Below, in pieces: positions 1 to 9,845 of a stretch of 64,000 nt of DNA. The position numbers were made by a program, and so were the translations under genes. The stretch is from Endocalyx cinctus (lineage: Eukaryota; Ascomycota; Sordariomycetes; Amphisphaeriales; Apiosporaceae). Numbering within the stretch: the first letter of the stretch is position 1; every line of letters begins with the position of its first letter. The notes under the pieces are model-generated. The model ran no database searches. It saw only the letters and a list, made by a program, of their open reading frames with translations, and was not told the origin of the DNA. The stretch covers positions 5,048,441 through 5,112,440 of the forward strand of contig BCKC01000001.1 of the NCBI GenBank assembly GCA_001600455.1, read 5' to 3'.

Positions 1-1
1 G

Positions 2-112
2 CCGTTTGTATCCACCCTGGATACTATGGGATGGAATGATGATAGGGGGGACGCGTCGTCGGATATCGTCTCTCCCGTGACGCCTGTTAATCGGGAAGCA
101 AGGTTTTCTTAA
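2..112 (+). CDS. Possible 3' end of a truncated gene
   Basis: The second forward frame is open from the window edge to a TAA at 110–112 and encodes about 36 residues. It is rich in D, S, T, P and V and contains TLDTMGWND and DIVSPVTPVNREARFS. The composition resembles the disordered tail of a fungal protein, and GC content falls sharply after the stop. No domain is visible and the rest of the gene lies outside the window. An open frame this short can also arise by chance. Confidence 0.35.
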   Translation, partial: PFVSTLDTMGWNDDRGDASSDIVSPVTPVNREARFS

Positions 113-1793
113 ACCAGCGGTTTGAAAATTAATTACGGAGTTTATATCTTGTCTCGGGTTGGAAAATATAACTAATTATTGAAGGCAGAATATTGTAGAG
201 TTTTGTGTCTTGGGTTTATTGCGGAAGATATTAGTAGGATTAATTTGAGAAGTATGGTCATCTCGTCTCGTTACTTTATAAATATATATATGAATCATCA
301 CTGCGTTCGAGTTCTATCCACAGTATGAACGAAATCAATACATTAAAATCCAATTAGCCGTGACTCCAAAATCAATGTTGTAGTTGTAATATCTGCGAAG
401 CTTCTGAAACTAATGGTGGGTCGGACATGATCGAATTACTTATTATTTAACTAAACATAAAAGCCGGCTTATGCATAGATCTGATATAACGATTCTCTTC
501 CTTCATTTCTGAACAGATGCTTAACGTACGAGAGCTCAATCTTTTACGCGCTTTCGTCTGCCTTGTCACCTAGGAATCCGCTCCAGAACGCATACGAGAG
601 ATCGCGTTAAAGAAGAGGCTTGATGGAGATTCGTTTAAGCATCCGTGCCAAATGTAGTTCAGGATCCTCCTTGACGACGATATCTCGCTGTTTTACTAGA
701 TATGTCAACCGTGTCTCTCTGGCATTCACCATACCTTGTTTCCCGTTTGGTCTAAGCTGTCCGAGCACAATTCTTTTGTCTAAATCGACTTTTTCATCTC
801 AATTTTGGAGAAGGAGATCTAGCCTGACTTGTTCTGTAACTAAGCCGACCTGTATGCGCATCGACGAGATTCCAACAACCCAATCTAATCTCGCGCAACT
901 TGGGAAAATAACCTGAAGTGAAGAGTCTATCATCCAAGATTATCCCCATTTTCGCACAACTGTTGGTACTATTGACCATATCGCTTTCATTCGGATAAAT
1001 AGACGCAGAATCATGCTACTATAACTTTCCACACGTCAACCATCGTGTAATACCAACCCCTCTGCTCCTTAAAGCCGGAAAAAGGGAAACTCTTGGTGAA
1101 GAATAAAGTGGGGTTTGGGGGAAAGTGTAAATACAGGGGAAATTATGGGGAAATATAATACTACACAGACGCTGCGTGCAGCCTCAGAACCCAGTTTTCC
1201 AGATCATTTTCATAAATGAAAAGGCGCAGCGAAATCTTGAATCCTTTACTCAGGCCTCCGTACGACGGTAATCTATAAATAAATTAACCGCTTGGTCGCC
1301 AGCAACTTCTTCTTTTTGTTCTTTACGAGATTCAAGTTTTTCGGAATCGCCTCGAGATATGCATACGATGATATTCAAGGCCGATAAGGTTGGCCACAGT
1401 CAAAACTGATCACATCGTTATTAACTCCCAAGTAGAAAATGATGCTCGGTCTTGAATATGGCTGGTGTTTATTCTGAGTGATCCCAGTAGATGGTAAGTA
1501 AATCTGCCCATAAGATAAACGAACCCCGTCGCGGTCCGTTTGGGGTAGACCTGTGTTGGTTTTATGTACATACTGGCTGTGCATAGTGTAAACTCAGCCC
1601 CCGGCCACCTTTTAGCGCCCACCAGCACAAGGTAAGGAGAAATTTATATACCCTCTACAGCTGGGTACCGTTATATAAATATGTAGAACCTATACGCTCT
1701 TCATCTTTACGGGCAAGATAATGCCGATTACGAGCTAACATACGCTTTGTGATTGACCACATTTCTATCTTTAAAAAAAAAAAAAAAATTAAC
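113..1793. other. Intergenic, AT-rich, with one coding-like remnant
   Basis: AT-rich sequence with no intact gene. A minus-strand coding-like remnant at 544–895 is listed separately. A run of 15 A (about 1773–1788) lies directly upstream of the start codon at 1794. Other open frames here are short and not protein-like. Confidence 0.5.
544..895 (-). pseudogene. Coding-like remnant of an unrecognised gene
   Basis: On the minus strand one frame reads through about 115 codons with protein-like composition, broken by a TGA and a TAA. Recognisable pieces are VGISSMRIQVGLVTEQVRLD, then DEKVDLDKRIVLGQLRPNGK and MVNARETRLTYLVKQRDIVV, and after a TAA RDLSYAFWSGFLGDKADESA. The charged, amphipathic pattern and codon-like GC content differ from the surrounding AT-rich DNA, which suggests a decayed gene. 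I do not recognise the family, and chance is possible. Confidence 0.3.
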
Positions 1794-3146
1794 ATGGATA
1801 ATTTGCCTGAGAACGACAACAATGACAGTATCACGGTCCAGACGGCCACCATTACACCAACTAGGAAGCAAGTTCGGAAAACCACGAACAGAGTCAGAAA
1901 TAGAGATTCCGGTAGTCCGTACACCCTCAAAAATACTGGTAGACGGTCTGCTCCTAGTTTATTAGAGGAGAAGCGAGCGGGACGGCGTTGTGTTTCTACC
2001 GGTTCGCTTCCACTCGAACGAACTGAGATAGAAGGCCTACGCTTACGACCCGAGGCACAGGGAGAGAGCGTTAGTCAGGCCGGTTCAAAAGTTAGGAACA
2101 ATAATATTGGGACAGTTACTCTCATCAATACTCCTCCTCAAACACCACCTCTGCAGCGCCTGGGATCACAGTGGCCTCCGATCCCACAGCGACATCAGAA
2201 ACGACGAAAATCCAATAACACAGAGCCCGAAGTTCAAAAAGAAAAACCACTTCAACGCGATAATGACGATGATAATCACGATGACGATATCAGTTCCGTT
2301 GGAACGACAAATACTCCTAATCAAGGAACCCCACGGCCGCAGACACCATCGCCGATGCTAACCCCGCACGGGCTCGATTCAATGATCGCCAAGGCGCTTC
2401 GAGAGACCGTTACGAAGGCTCAATTGAACCCCGAGAATCTGGGTAGCAACTATTGGTTCAAGGTGATACCGCGAAGTCGCCCGTCAAAGCGACTCGTAAA
2501 GGTCGGCGTGACAGGAAAGGACGAGGAGAAGCGTTTGGCTCAGATCCGGCGGACCTGCGGACACCTCTTAATAGAGCAGCCGGAACAGGACGACCCAGAG
2601 AGCTTGCAGATCAAGCTGTACAAGAAGGCCGAAAGGCTGATGCATACCGAGCTTTCCAACTTTCGGTATAAGTTTGACTGCGACTGCGGAGTTGGGCATG
2701 ATGAGTATTTCGACATTGACAAAGCCGCCGCGCAGAAGGTCGTCCAGCGTTGGAGGAGATTCTGCAATCGTGAACCTTACGGGACCGATGGCAAGCTAAA
2801 GCCCTTCTGGGAGGCTAGACTTCGCGAGCGTGGGCGCAGTAATGTCGTTTCTCCTTCCTCTCGCTCGGAAGACACGGTTGCGCTCGGGTTCGAGGAGCGT
2901 CAGATGCTCTGGGATCGGTTCGTCGACCCTGGATACTGGGAGCTAGCGGTGTTCGACTTGGAAGTCGTCTTCAGGGGCGTCTGGCGCTGGAGATGGCAGT
3001 CCATGACCTTTTGCCATAGCTTGGTTATCGCTTTCCTAACGTTCCCGTCTTTCGCGGCCATGGCCTGGATTGTGGCGATTTTGATGTTCATCTTGGCTGA
3101 GGCTGTTATTAGTCCGCCGATGGCGCTCCAGGCCGCTTTAGGGTAG
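1794..3146 (+). CDS. T5orf172 (MUG113-like) domain protein with C-terminal membrane segments
   Basis: Single-exon gene for about 450 residues. The ATG at 1794 is chosen because the frame upstream has only a GTG and a poly-A tract. Residues 1 to about 200 are disordered and basic, with S/T/P-rich stretches and a D-rich patch. The middle (about 215–330) has the pattern of the T5orf172/MUG113 family, a GIY-YIG-like fold: YWFKVIPRSR, LVKVGVTGKDEEKRLAQIRR, then AERLMHTELSNF, the DCDCGVGHDEYFDID stretch and VVQRWRRFC. The C-terminus (about 400–450) has one or two hydrophobic helices (SLVIAFLTFPSFAAMAWIVA; ILMFILAEAVI), so the protein is probably membrane-anchored by its tail. Family members are common in fungal accessory regions and poorly characterised. 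Nuclease activity cannot be assumed from sequence. Confidence 0.7.
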   Translation: MDNLPENDNNDSITVQTATITPTRKQVRKTTNRVRNRDSGSPYTLKNTGRRSAPSLLEEKRAGRRCVSTGSLPLERTEIEGLRLRPEAQGESVSQAGSKVRNNNIGTVTLINTPPQTPPLQRLGSQWPPIPQRHQKRRKSNNTEPEVQKEKPLQRDNDDDNHDDDISSVGTTNTPNQGTPRPQTPSPMLTPHGLDSMIAKALRETVTKAQLNPENLGSNYWFKVIPRSRPSKRLVKVGVTGKDEEKRLAQIRRTCGHLLIEQPEQDDPESLQIKLYKKAERLMHTELSNFRYKFDCDCGVGHDEYFDIDKAAAQKVVQRWRRFCNREPYGTDGKLKPFWEARLRERGRSNVVSPSSRSEDTVALGFEERQMLWDRFVDPGYWELAVFDLEVVFRGVWRWRWQSMTFCHSLVIAFLTFPSFAAMAWIVAILMFILAEAVISPPMALQAALG

Positions 3147-3306
3147 CCAAAAAGACGTTTCGGCGGTAGGCTCATTAACCAGATCTATGTTTCATATGCC
3201 GTGTATACTTACCTATTTGCTTTTGCTTTCATGTTATGAGGCGTTGGCACATGTATATTAACAATACTGTTTTATATTTATCTGATCTTCCTGTTTTCTG
3301 ATACCT

Positions 3307-3322
3307 CCCCCCCCCCCCCCCC
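3307..3322. repeat. Poly-C tract (16 nt)
   Basis: Uninterrupted run of 16 C followed by T5 and more C, between the T5orf172 gene and the reductase relic. Length is likely to be unreliable in the assembly. Confidence 0.9.
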
Positions 3323-3390
3323 TTTTTCCCCTTGACTATAGATATATAGCTCTTTGTTGAATTGAAACAGATATACCGGCATATTTTCAC

Positions 3391-4798
3391 GTGAAAATTG
3401 AGTGCAGGATTAAATATTTCAGCTCCACGATTTATGATGGCGCGGTTAATCCAGATTCCGGCGCACTCATGCAGGGTGGCGGGCTGCTATCGTCCCTTGT
3501 GGACGAGATCGCGAGGTCCAATCCAAACCACATCTGCTATTCCATAGCCAAGACTCCAAATCTCGCCGACGGATTCGAGGATATTATCGCCTCGGAATTC
3601 GCTCGTGCTGTCAATCGATGTCCTGGTACATCAAGAATTAACTGGGAATTAGTTACTAATATAGGAACTGTCCGGTATAAGCTAACAATTGGCCTCTATG
3701 TAACTGAACTAGACTCTCTGTATGACGCTTCTGAAGGACCTGAGGACATTCATACAGATCTATTCCAACTAATTAGGACTAGACTCACTGCAAGTATAAA
3801 CTGACAGAGAAATCAATAAGTTTATGTCATTAGTGGAACAGCGATTTCAATTCAAGCGGAGGACATATATAGAAACCCCAACATCACCCTTCTAGTCGAT
3901 GTAGTGTCTGCCAGGAACCACGTAGTCCTCTAAACGGGCTCCACCGGACCTTTAGGGTCGTATACCCTCAACTCGCTAGTCAATGACAGCCGTGCCGTAT
4001 CGATTTTCTGTATCAATCGCGGGGCTGATGGTCGCAAGCATCAGGAAGCTTCCCATGTCAGAAAAGAGCTTGCGCTGCTGACGCAGAAGGTCGTATGCCT
4101 CGACACCAGATCTGACCAAGCCCTATTCTGGACTCCCTAAGCCGCAGTACGTGGACCTTCTGTCTCGAGTCACGACCGTCGTCCATAACACCTAGCAGGT
4201 AGATTTCAACCTCGCGGTGGACTCTTTCGTCGGCCAACTGGGCGCCATACGGCGCTTGGTCAACTTCTCGGGGTACTCGAAGTTTGGCGCATCAGCGCGG
4301 TAAGGGGGCGGAAAGAATCTGTGCCGGAGAAGACTTTTGACGAGTTCCGAGCCCCTGAATCGACAGGGTACGGTCAGTCCGAATTTCATCTCGGAGTGTA
4401 TCCTCGACGCCGGGGCTAGAGAGGCCTCGGTACCCGCCACCGTCTGCCGCGTAGGCCAGATCGCCGGCCGCAATATGACGGCCGGGGTCTGGTCGAAGCG
4501 GGAAAGGCTACCGGGCTTGATCGCGAGCTCAAAGCATTTGGGTAAGCTGCTATATTCTCTAGGCCGGACGGATCTGGTGGTTTGGATACCCGTCGATATT
4601 CTCGGTCAAAGTATCGTTGAGCTGACAATCCGTCCTTCGAGTGCAAGACGGTTTGATGAGGGTGTGGTCGTGTACCATACCATGAACCCGAAACACACCT
4701 TTTGGCCCAAACTCTTGCCAAAGGTATATCGGGTCCTCCGTACTGATGACGGAGAGGTGCAGATTATGGCGTTCAATTGGATATTACGGACACGTTGA
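3391..4798 (+). pseudogene. Relic of an NRPS-like adenylate-forming reductase
   Basis: Two ends of an NRPS-like (A–PCP–reductase) enzyme survive with the centre missing. The 5' part (3391–3640) keeps the start of the adenylation domain, with LVDEIARSNPNHICYSIAKT and GFEDIIASEFARAVNRC. The 3' part (about 3930–4798) is a thioester-reductase SDR domain: nucleotide-binding TGSTGPLGSYTLNSLVND, then after a frameshift LLSRVTTVVHNT, a TAG where family members usually have W (HNxWQVDFNL), and later ASVPATVCRVGQIAGR and WIPVDILGQSIVELTI. In-frame stops occur at VVL-TAA-TGSTG, after LFWTP, at HNT-TAG and near FGASAR, with several frame changes. Most of the adenylation domain and the carrier domain are deleted. 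Intact family members reduce a carrier-bound acyl group to an aldehyde; this copy cannot. It lies 5 kb upstream of the P450 on the same strand. Confidence 0.8.
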
Positions 4799-6245
4799 TC
4801 GCTTCTTCGACGTTAGATCAGCTAAAACCTGTTGATGAGAAATGGATGGAGAACTGGATGAGGCAATAGGTGTTCCAGTGATACATTTCTCAGACACCAA
4901 GCACTAATCCGTGGATATTCGAAGATTGCATGTGACTACCATTTCCCATAAGATTGCAGTTTAAAGAAGGGTCTAAGTCTTTATTCAAATCAAAATCGAA
5001 GTCACAAATAATAGCGGCAAGAACGTTGGGAGAATTTCATTAATTAATTATGCCTAAATTGATAGAACGACCTCATAAACTCAAGCATTATTATCACATG
5101 ATGATATATGAAAGCCTTTGGGCTGCGAAATAAAGACCAATGGAAATTAGACACTCATTCCATAGATGGTGATATGGTACTTCAACAAATTATTATTATT
5201 TTAATATCCTAAGTCATAAGGTGGCTATCTCCAAATTTCCTCAAGCCAAATACGGATGTAATAGAAAAACGAAGGAAGACCACTTAATATCGTTATTAGG
5301 AGTCGAACATAATACCGTTTATCAATCGGCAATCAACACGTACCCAGCTGTAATAAGCGCTCATACTCGTATTTATGCATACGTAATTATATTTCAACTT
5401 TCATATTGCTTGTCACTTAAAATACCAGAAGAAATCTTTGAGTTTGAGCCCGGACCCAGCAATAAGATGATTGAGATAGTTGATTACCTTCGTCTCTCTT
5501 CCCCGCACGGCCTTGTAACAAGTAAATACTCTAATATTAAAATAAAGCCTGAGTGGTGATTGAAGTACCACTTTCGCCTGTGTAGGAAGTCTCTGGGGCA
5601 AAGGAGGACTACCACAATAATTCAGCTCGCATGATTAACTCTACGGTATGGTCAAATTTAGTTGCCAACGGTCAAGTGAGAAGCAAATCAGACCTACAGC
5701 GTCTTGCCTTTCTTTTCTTCCTATAACACCTCTGATAATTATTATTTAATTATAGATTAATACTGGGTTGACAACTGTGGGACGGTCAATTTACTTTTGA
5801 AAATGTAACCACGATGATGAAGAAAAAGAAGAAGAAAGTAATAGGTGCGGAGCCGTCCGCATCATCTCTTCTCTTATCTCAGTAAATTATTACCCTTGCT
5901 TAAGCCGTCATTGTTTAAAGTTATTTCCCAATATAGATAACAATTATTCGCTTATCACCGGTGCTCAAACGGCGACATTCTTCGTAACCGAGATGTCTAC
6001 TCTTGCAACTCACCCCCTTTTTGATACGGTGGCATTTATATCATAGGATTCACTCACGTTCTTTATTCTTCAAAGCCCCATTTCAAAAGCGAGAACCATT
6101 AAACACTGATTGGGGTACATTCATCCAACGTTAAATTGTCATGATGATGCAGAGTAGGAATTGTAACTTGACTCAAAAGTGAAGTTAACAATCTCCTAGG
6201 GTACGACTCTTTTCCATTAATAGGATTCAGCTTAGACTGCCTTCC

Positions 6246-6247
<2 letters not shown>

Positions 6248-6279
<32 letters not shown>
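6248..6279. repeat. (TC)n microsatellite
   Basis: About 16 uninterrupted TC units in AT-rich intergenic DNA. Confidence 0.9.
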
Positions 6280-6282
<3 letters not shown>

Positions 6283-9200
6283 GGATCGTACAGATATGAT
6301 GTGATCCCAAAAGTTCCGAAAATCCTCCCGGCACAGGATTTACTACCCTGTGCTCATCAGAAAGGCCATGTTTAGAAACCCGGCAGAATCCTAGACTTAC
6401 TATTTTAGACTACCTCATTCAATAAACGAGATATAAGATAACCGGTATTCATAATTTCATTGGCTGAGATGCCAGTGCTTGTTCAGCGTTACGACACCTA
6501 TAGTTTTTTGAGTTATCATGCCGTTAAATCAAACCACGGTGAGCTACTATCTCATTTCAAGCTTTGATATAGCGTAATATTTTTGTCTTTTGAAGGATTC
6601 ATATCCAGTGGCTCGGATAACGTCGTGATTAATTATTGTTCTCTACATATTTACACTATGACTTCGTTGGTTGAACGATTTAATTACATATAACAAAGAT
6701 AAATGCAAAGGATTTGTGAGATCTACATAACTAGTTCTGATCTGATGATTATAACTTCTCATGTACCATATTTTCATCACTATCTATTTACTCTCTAATA
6801 GCAATCTTGACGAGAAAATAAATTCTTGATATTTTGTATTATTTGTCAATATAATTAATATAAATAATACAGATGAAGCAAACCTAAGTACTTGATCTTT
6901 GATATGATAATCCGCTAGAAGCTAGAGGTTGAACATTTACAGTACAGAGGAATTATTCTGTTACATCTGCATAGACAGCTAATTACTTCCGAGTTAGGCG
7001 TGGGACCCTCAGTCTGCCGTTATCTGGTTCATGTAGATAATCTACATGATGCAAGATACCTGGATCGGTCTCCATTTCTTATTTTGAGTACACAAAACTT
7101 CCTAGGTAAAGTCCTGCATTCGATATGCATGTAACAGGACGGCGTAGGATGCAAAGGACGATAGGAAAAGAGGGTGAGAGGGGCAAGTTCCTGTTTCCTG
7201 TTCCATACTACATACCAACAGCTTAACTATATCCTTGCTCGTGTGACTTCTCCGCTTAAAATACTTCGATACATATGCGTACAGTTACGGAGAGCGGATC
7301 TAACCGCAAGCACGCACGCAGTAATTAAAGTGTATTTTAAGGATGCCCCTAGGGCATGGGTTAAAGAAACTGTACCAACAGTTAGGTAGGATAGCCAAGA
7401 ACGAAGGGGAGAGGAACATAACATGAACCCTTCTCCCCATCACACTATAAAATATCGTTATATACGTATAAACCTCCAGTATTGTTATATGTCGCAATAA
7501 ATTGAATCAAACTTCAGGAACGAGTATAACACGATGAATTTTGGGTGTATTCTTTTAAAAGTTTGTACAAGAAACATGCGATGGGTAGCTAATAGCAAGG
7601 ACAAGTTTACTTGACCTTCAACACGGAGCATTTAGAGGTCTGAATAGAAACATAAAGATATCTCAAAAACTCGAATCATTTCATATCATATCATATGTTA
7701 TTGTTGTTGTTGTTGTTATTATTAAAGGGGCAAGGTTTATTATTTGTAAATGTCGATATAATTAATAAAACTAAGTACTATTATGTCATTGACACAAGAC
7801 TGACTTACTATATCAAATATCTATACTACATCCCAAAGCCTAGATTCTCTCATGATCATGATCGACAAAGAAAAGAAGAAGAAAAAAGAATGGATTCGTT
7901 TCTCTCGTATCGCCATGGGTAAGTACCGGTACTGCTTATTTTCAATTTATCTTAGTATACTGACTAAGCTCGATTTTATTCGCATGACGGTATACGTGGG
8001 ATAATTGTTCATTTCACGAGAATATAATGATGGGATACATAGTTCTGCAATCGAAAATTCTCGTATTTAATAAATAAAGAGTTCATATTGAAGTATATGT
8101 GTATATATGTATATATACATGCATATTTACAGAGAGAGAATAGATTGAGGTTGACTTACGCGGCAAAATATGTATAGCTAGTATTAGTAAGCAAGTTCCA
8201 AGGATGGTTCATTAAATTCTCACTTGCATGAGCCAGTCGTTGAGCCCCCCATATAGTATACACATATATATCACCCCGCACGTTAAAATAAGAACTATTT
8301 GCATATTCCTTTTCGTATAAAGTCTACCGAGTATATATGTAGTATATCTATAACATCCTAGCTTTAACCTAACCTCACGGAGTATACTCGTCTGATAATG
8401 CAACATCCGTGCGACAAGACAAAAACAAAAAAAACATGCGCGCGGACGGGCAAGCTGGCGCCACGGACGTGCATATCCGTTTCATCCCGCTTTCTAGTAA
8501 GTCTAGTCTATACTAGCAAGTCTAGTAGTATCTACTATATACTATTTCGCCAAGACGCATCCGGATCGTCGCCGCAAACACATGCACGCACGTACACGCG
8601 CACGCACAAAAAAAAAGAATAAAAAAAAAAAAAAAGGAATCGACCCGATTTAACCTACGCGAGGCGTTTACCTATACGGAGCCCACCGTATCTCAAAAAG
8701 AAAACGAAGCAGCTCAGTTCGCATAAGTCTAGATCTATGGTGTTCTCCCTTTTTTAAGGTTTAAAAATCCCCCGTGATCCCCCCCTCCCATGTCTCCCCC
8801 CCCTCACCCAGCTTTATCGCCCTACCGCCCTACCGCCTTACGAATGATCGTCACGCCGCGACGGAGCATAATATGTGCCACCTCGCTGCGTAAGCTGCCT
8901 GCAGATACACTAGACTATACCGAGTAATACCAAGGAAGTGCAAAAAAGAAAAACAGACTGGTCGAGGCTTAAAAAGAAAAGATAAAAAAAAAAAACATGG
9001 ATAGATCTGGCGATATACGAGTCTTACAGAAAAAGAATTCTTCAGCAACGATCCAAGATCAGATACAGGGATATATGATTTCTGCATAGAACCTTTGCTT
9101 ATAGTGGATGAACTAATGTAATGTAGGTCTTGGATTCATACGATTTGATAGGAAATAACCTTTTTTTTTGTCGAGATCTCACCGACTATTACGTATTCGC

Positions 9201-9474
9201 GTACTATATTTCCAAGGTCGTCTTTATATTTTCCCTGATTAACTAAGCTATTCTATACCGTGCATCTTCCTCTCCCTCCCTCTTGCTGTCTCTCTCTCTT
9301 TTCTTTCCGGTTTACCGGTACGCCTTACATATTCCAATGTAACTGAACTATATGTCATTCGTATTTTCCACCACCTCACCGTATTTGTGGAGTGTCGATT
9401 GGCTGATTCTATGGGTCTTATCGATCTGATGTTTTACAAGATAAGAAGAGAGAAAAAAATCGCTATTGTATATG

Positions 9475-9515
9475 TCCTGCGTCAGTGGCTCCTGCGTCAG
9501 TGGCTCCTGCGTCAG
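9475..9515. promoter_or_regulatory. Three tandem TGCGTCA (TGACGCA) sites upstream of the P450
   Basis: The 15-mer TCCTGCGTCAGTGGC occurs at 9475–9489 and 9490–9504 and again partially at 9505–9515. Each copy contains TGCGTCA, the reverse complement of TGACGCA, a bZIP/AP-1-like half-site form. The array lies about 330 bp before the P450 start codon. The role is inferred from position and motif only. Confidence 0.45.
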
Positions 9516-9845
9516 CAGAAGGTAGTATCCCGCTCCACCTCGTAAGTGTTTGATTGGTGTTGAAAATTCGCTAAAGATAATGACGGCAATAATAGACGAA
9601 TGGAGGGGGGGGGGGAGAGAGGGTCTGCGACATGGTTTGATCTATGCCCGTGCGATATCGTTTTACGGCCGTTTATACTTATGTTATACTAGGTACACGT
9701 ATACTCGATGAGGTTTATGTCGTCTCTTTTTTAAGATGTTTTTTTCGTCGTGACAAGGGGATGGTTTCTTGATTTTTTTCCCCTTCTATCTCGTATTCTC
9801 ACCTTACAGCTTCGGCCGCTTCATCGGTCTACTTATATCCCCAAC

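Larger units (their letters stand above)
4799..9845. other. Gene-poor AT-rich stretch upstream of the P450
   Basis: About 5 kb with no supportable gene. It contains microsatellites, poly-A and poly-G tracts and short random open frames (for example 5221–5559), none with a recognisable motif. The last 400 bp are the P450 upstream region and carry a 15-bp tandem repeat at 9475–9515. Confidence 0.6.

Noticed and set aside
5221..5559. 112-codon forward frame in AT-rich DNA
   Set aside because: No ATG at its start, no family motif, AT-rich codons typical of chance.
6248..6279. CRISPR-like or structured repeat
   Set aside because: Simple dinucleotide microsatellite; eukaryotic window, no spacer pattern.
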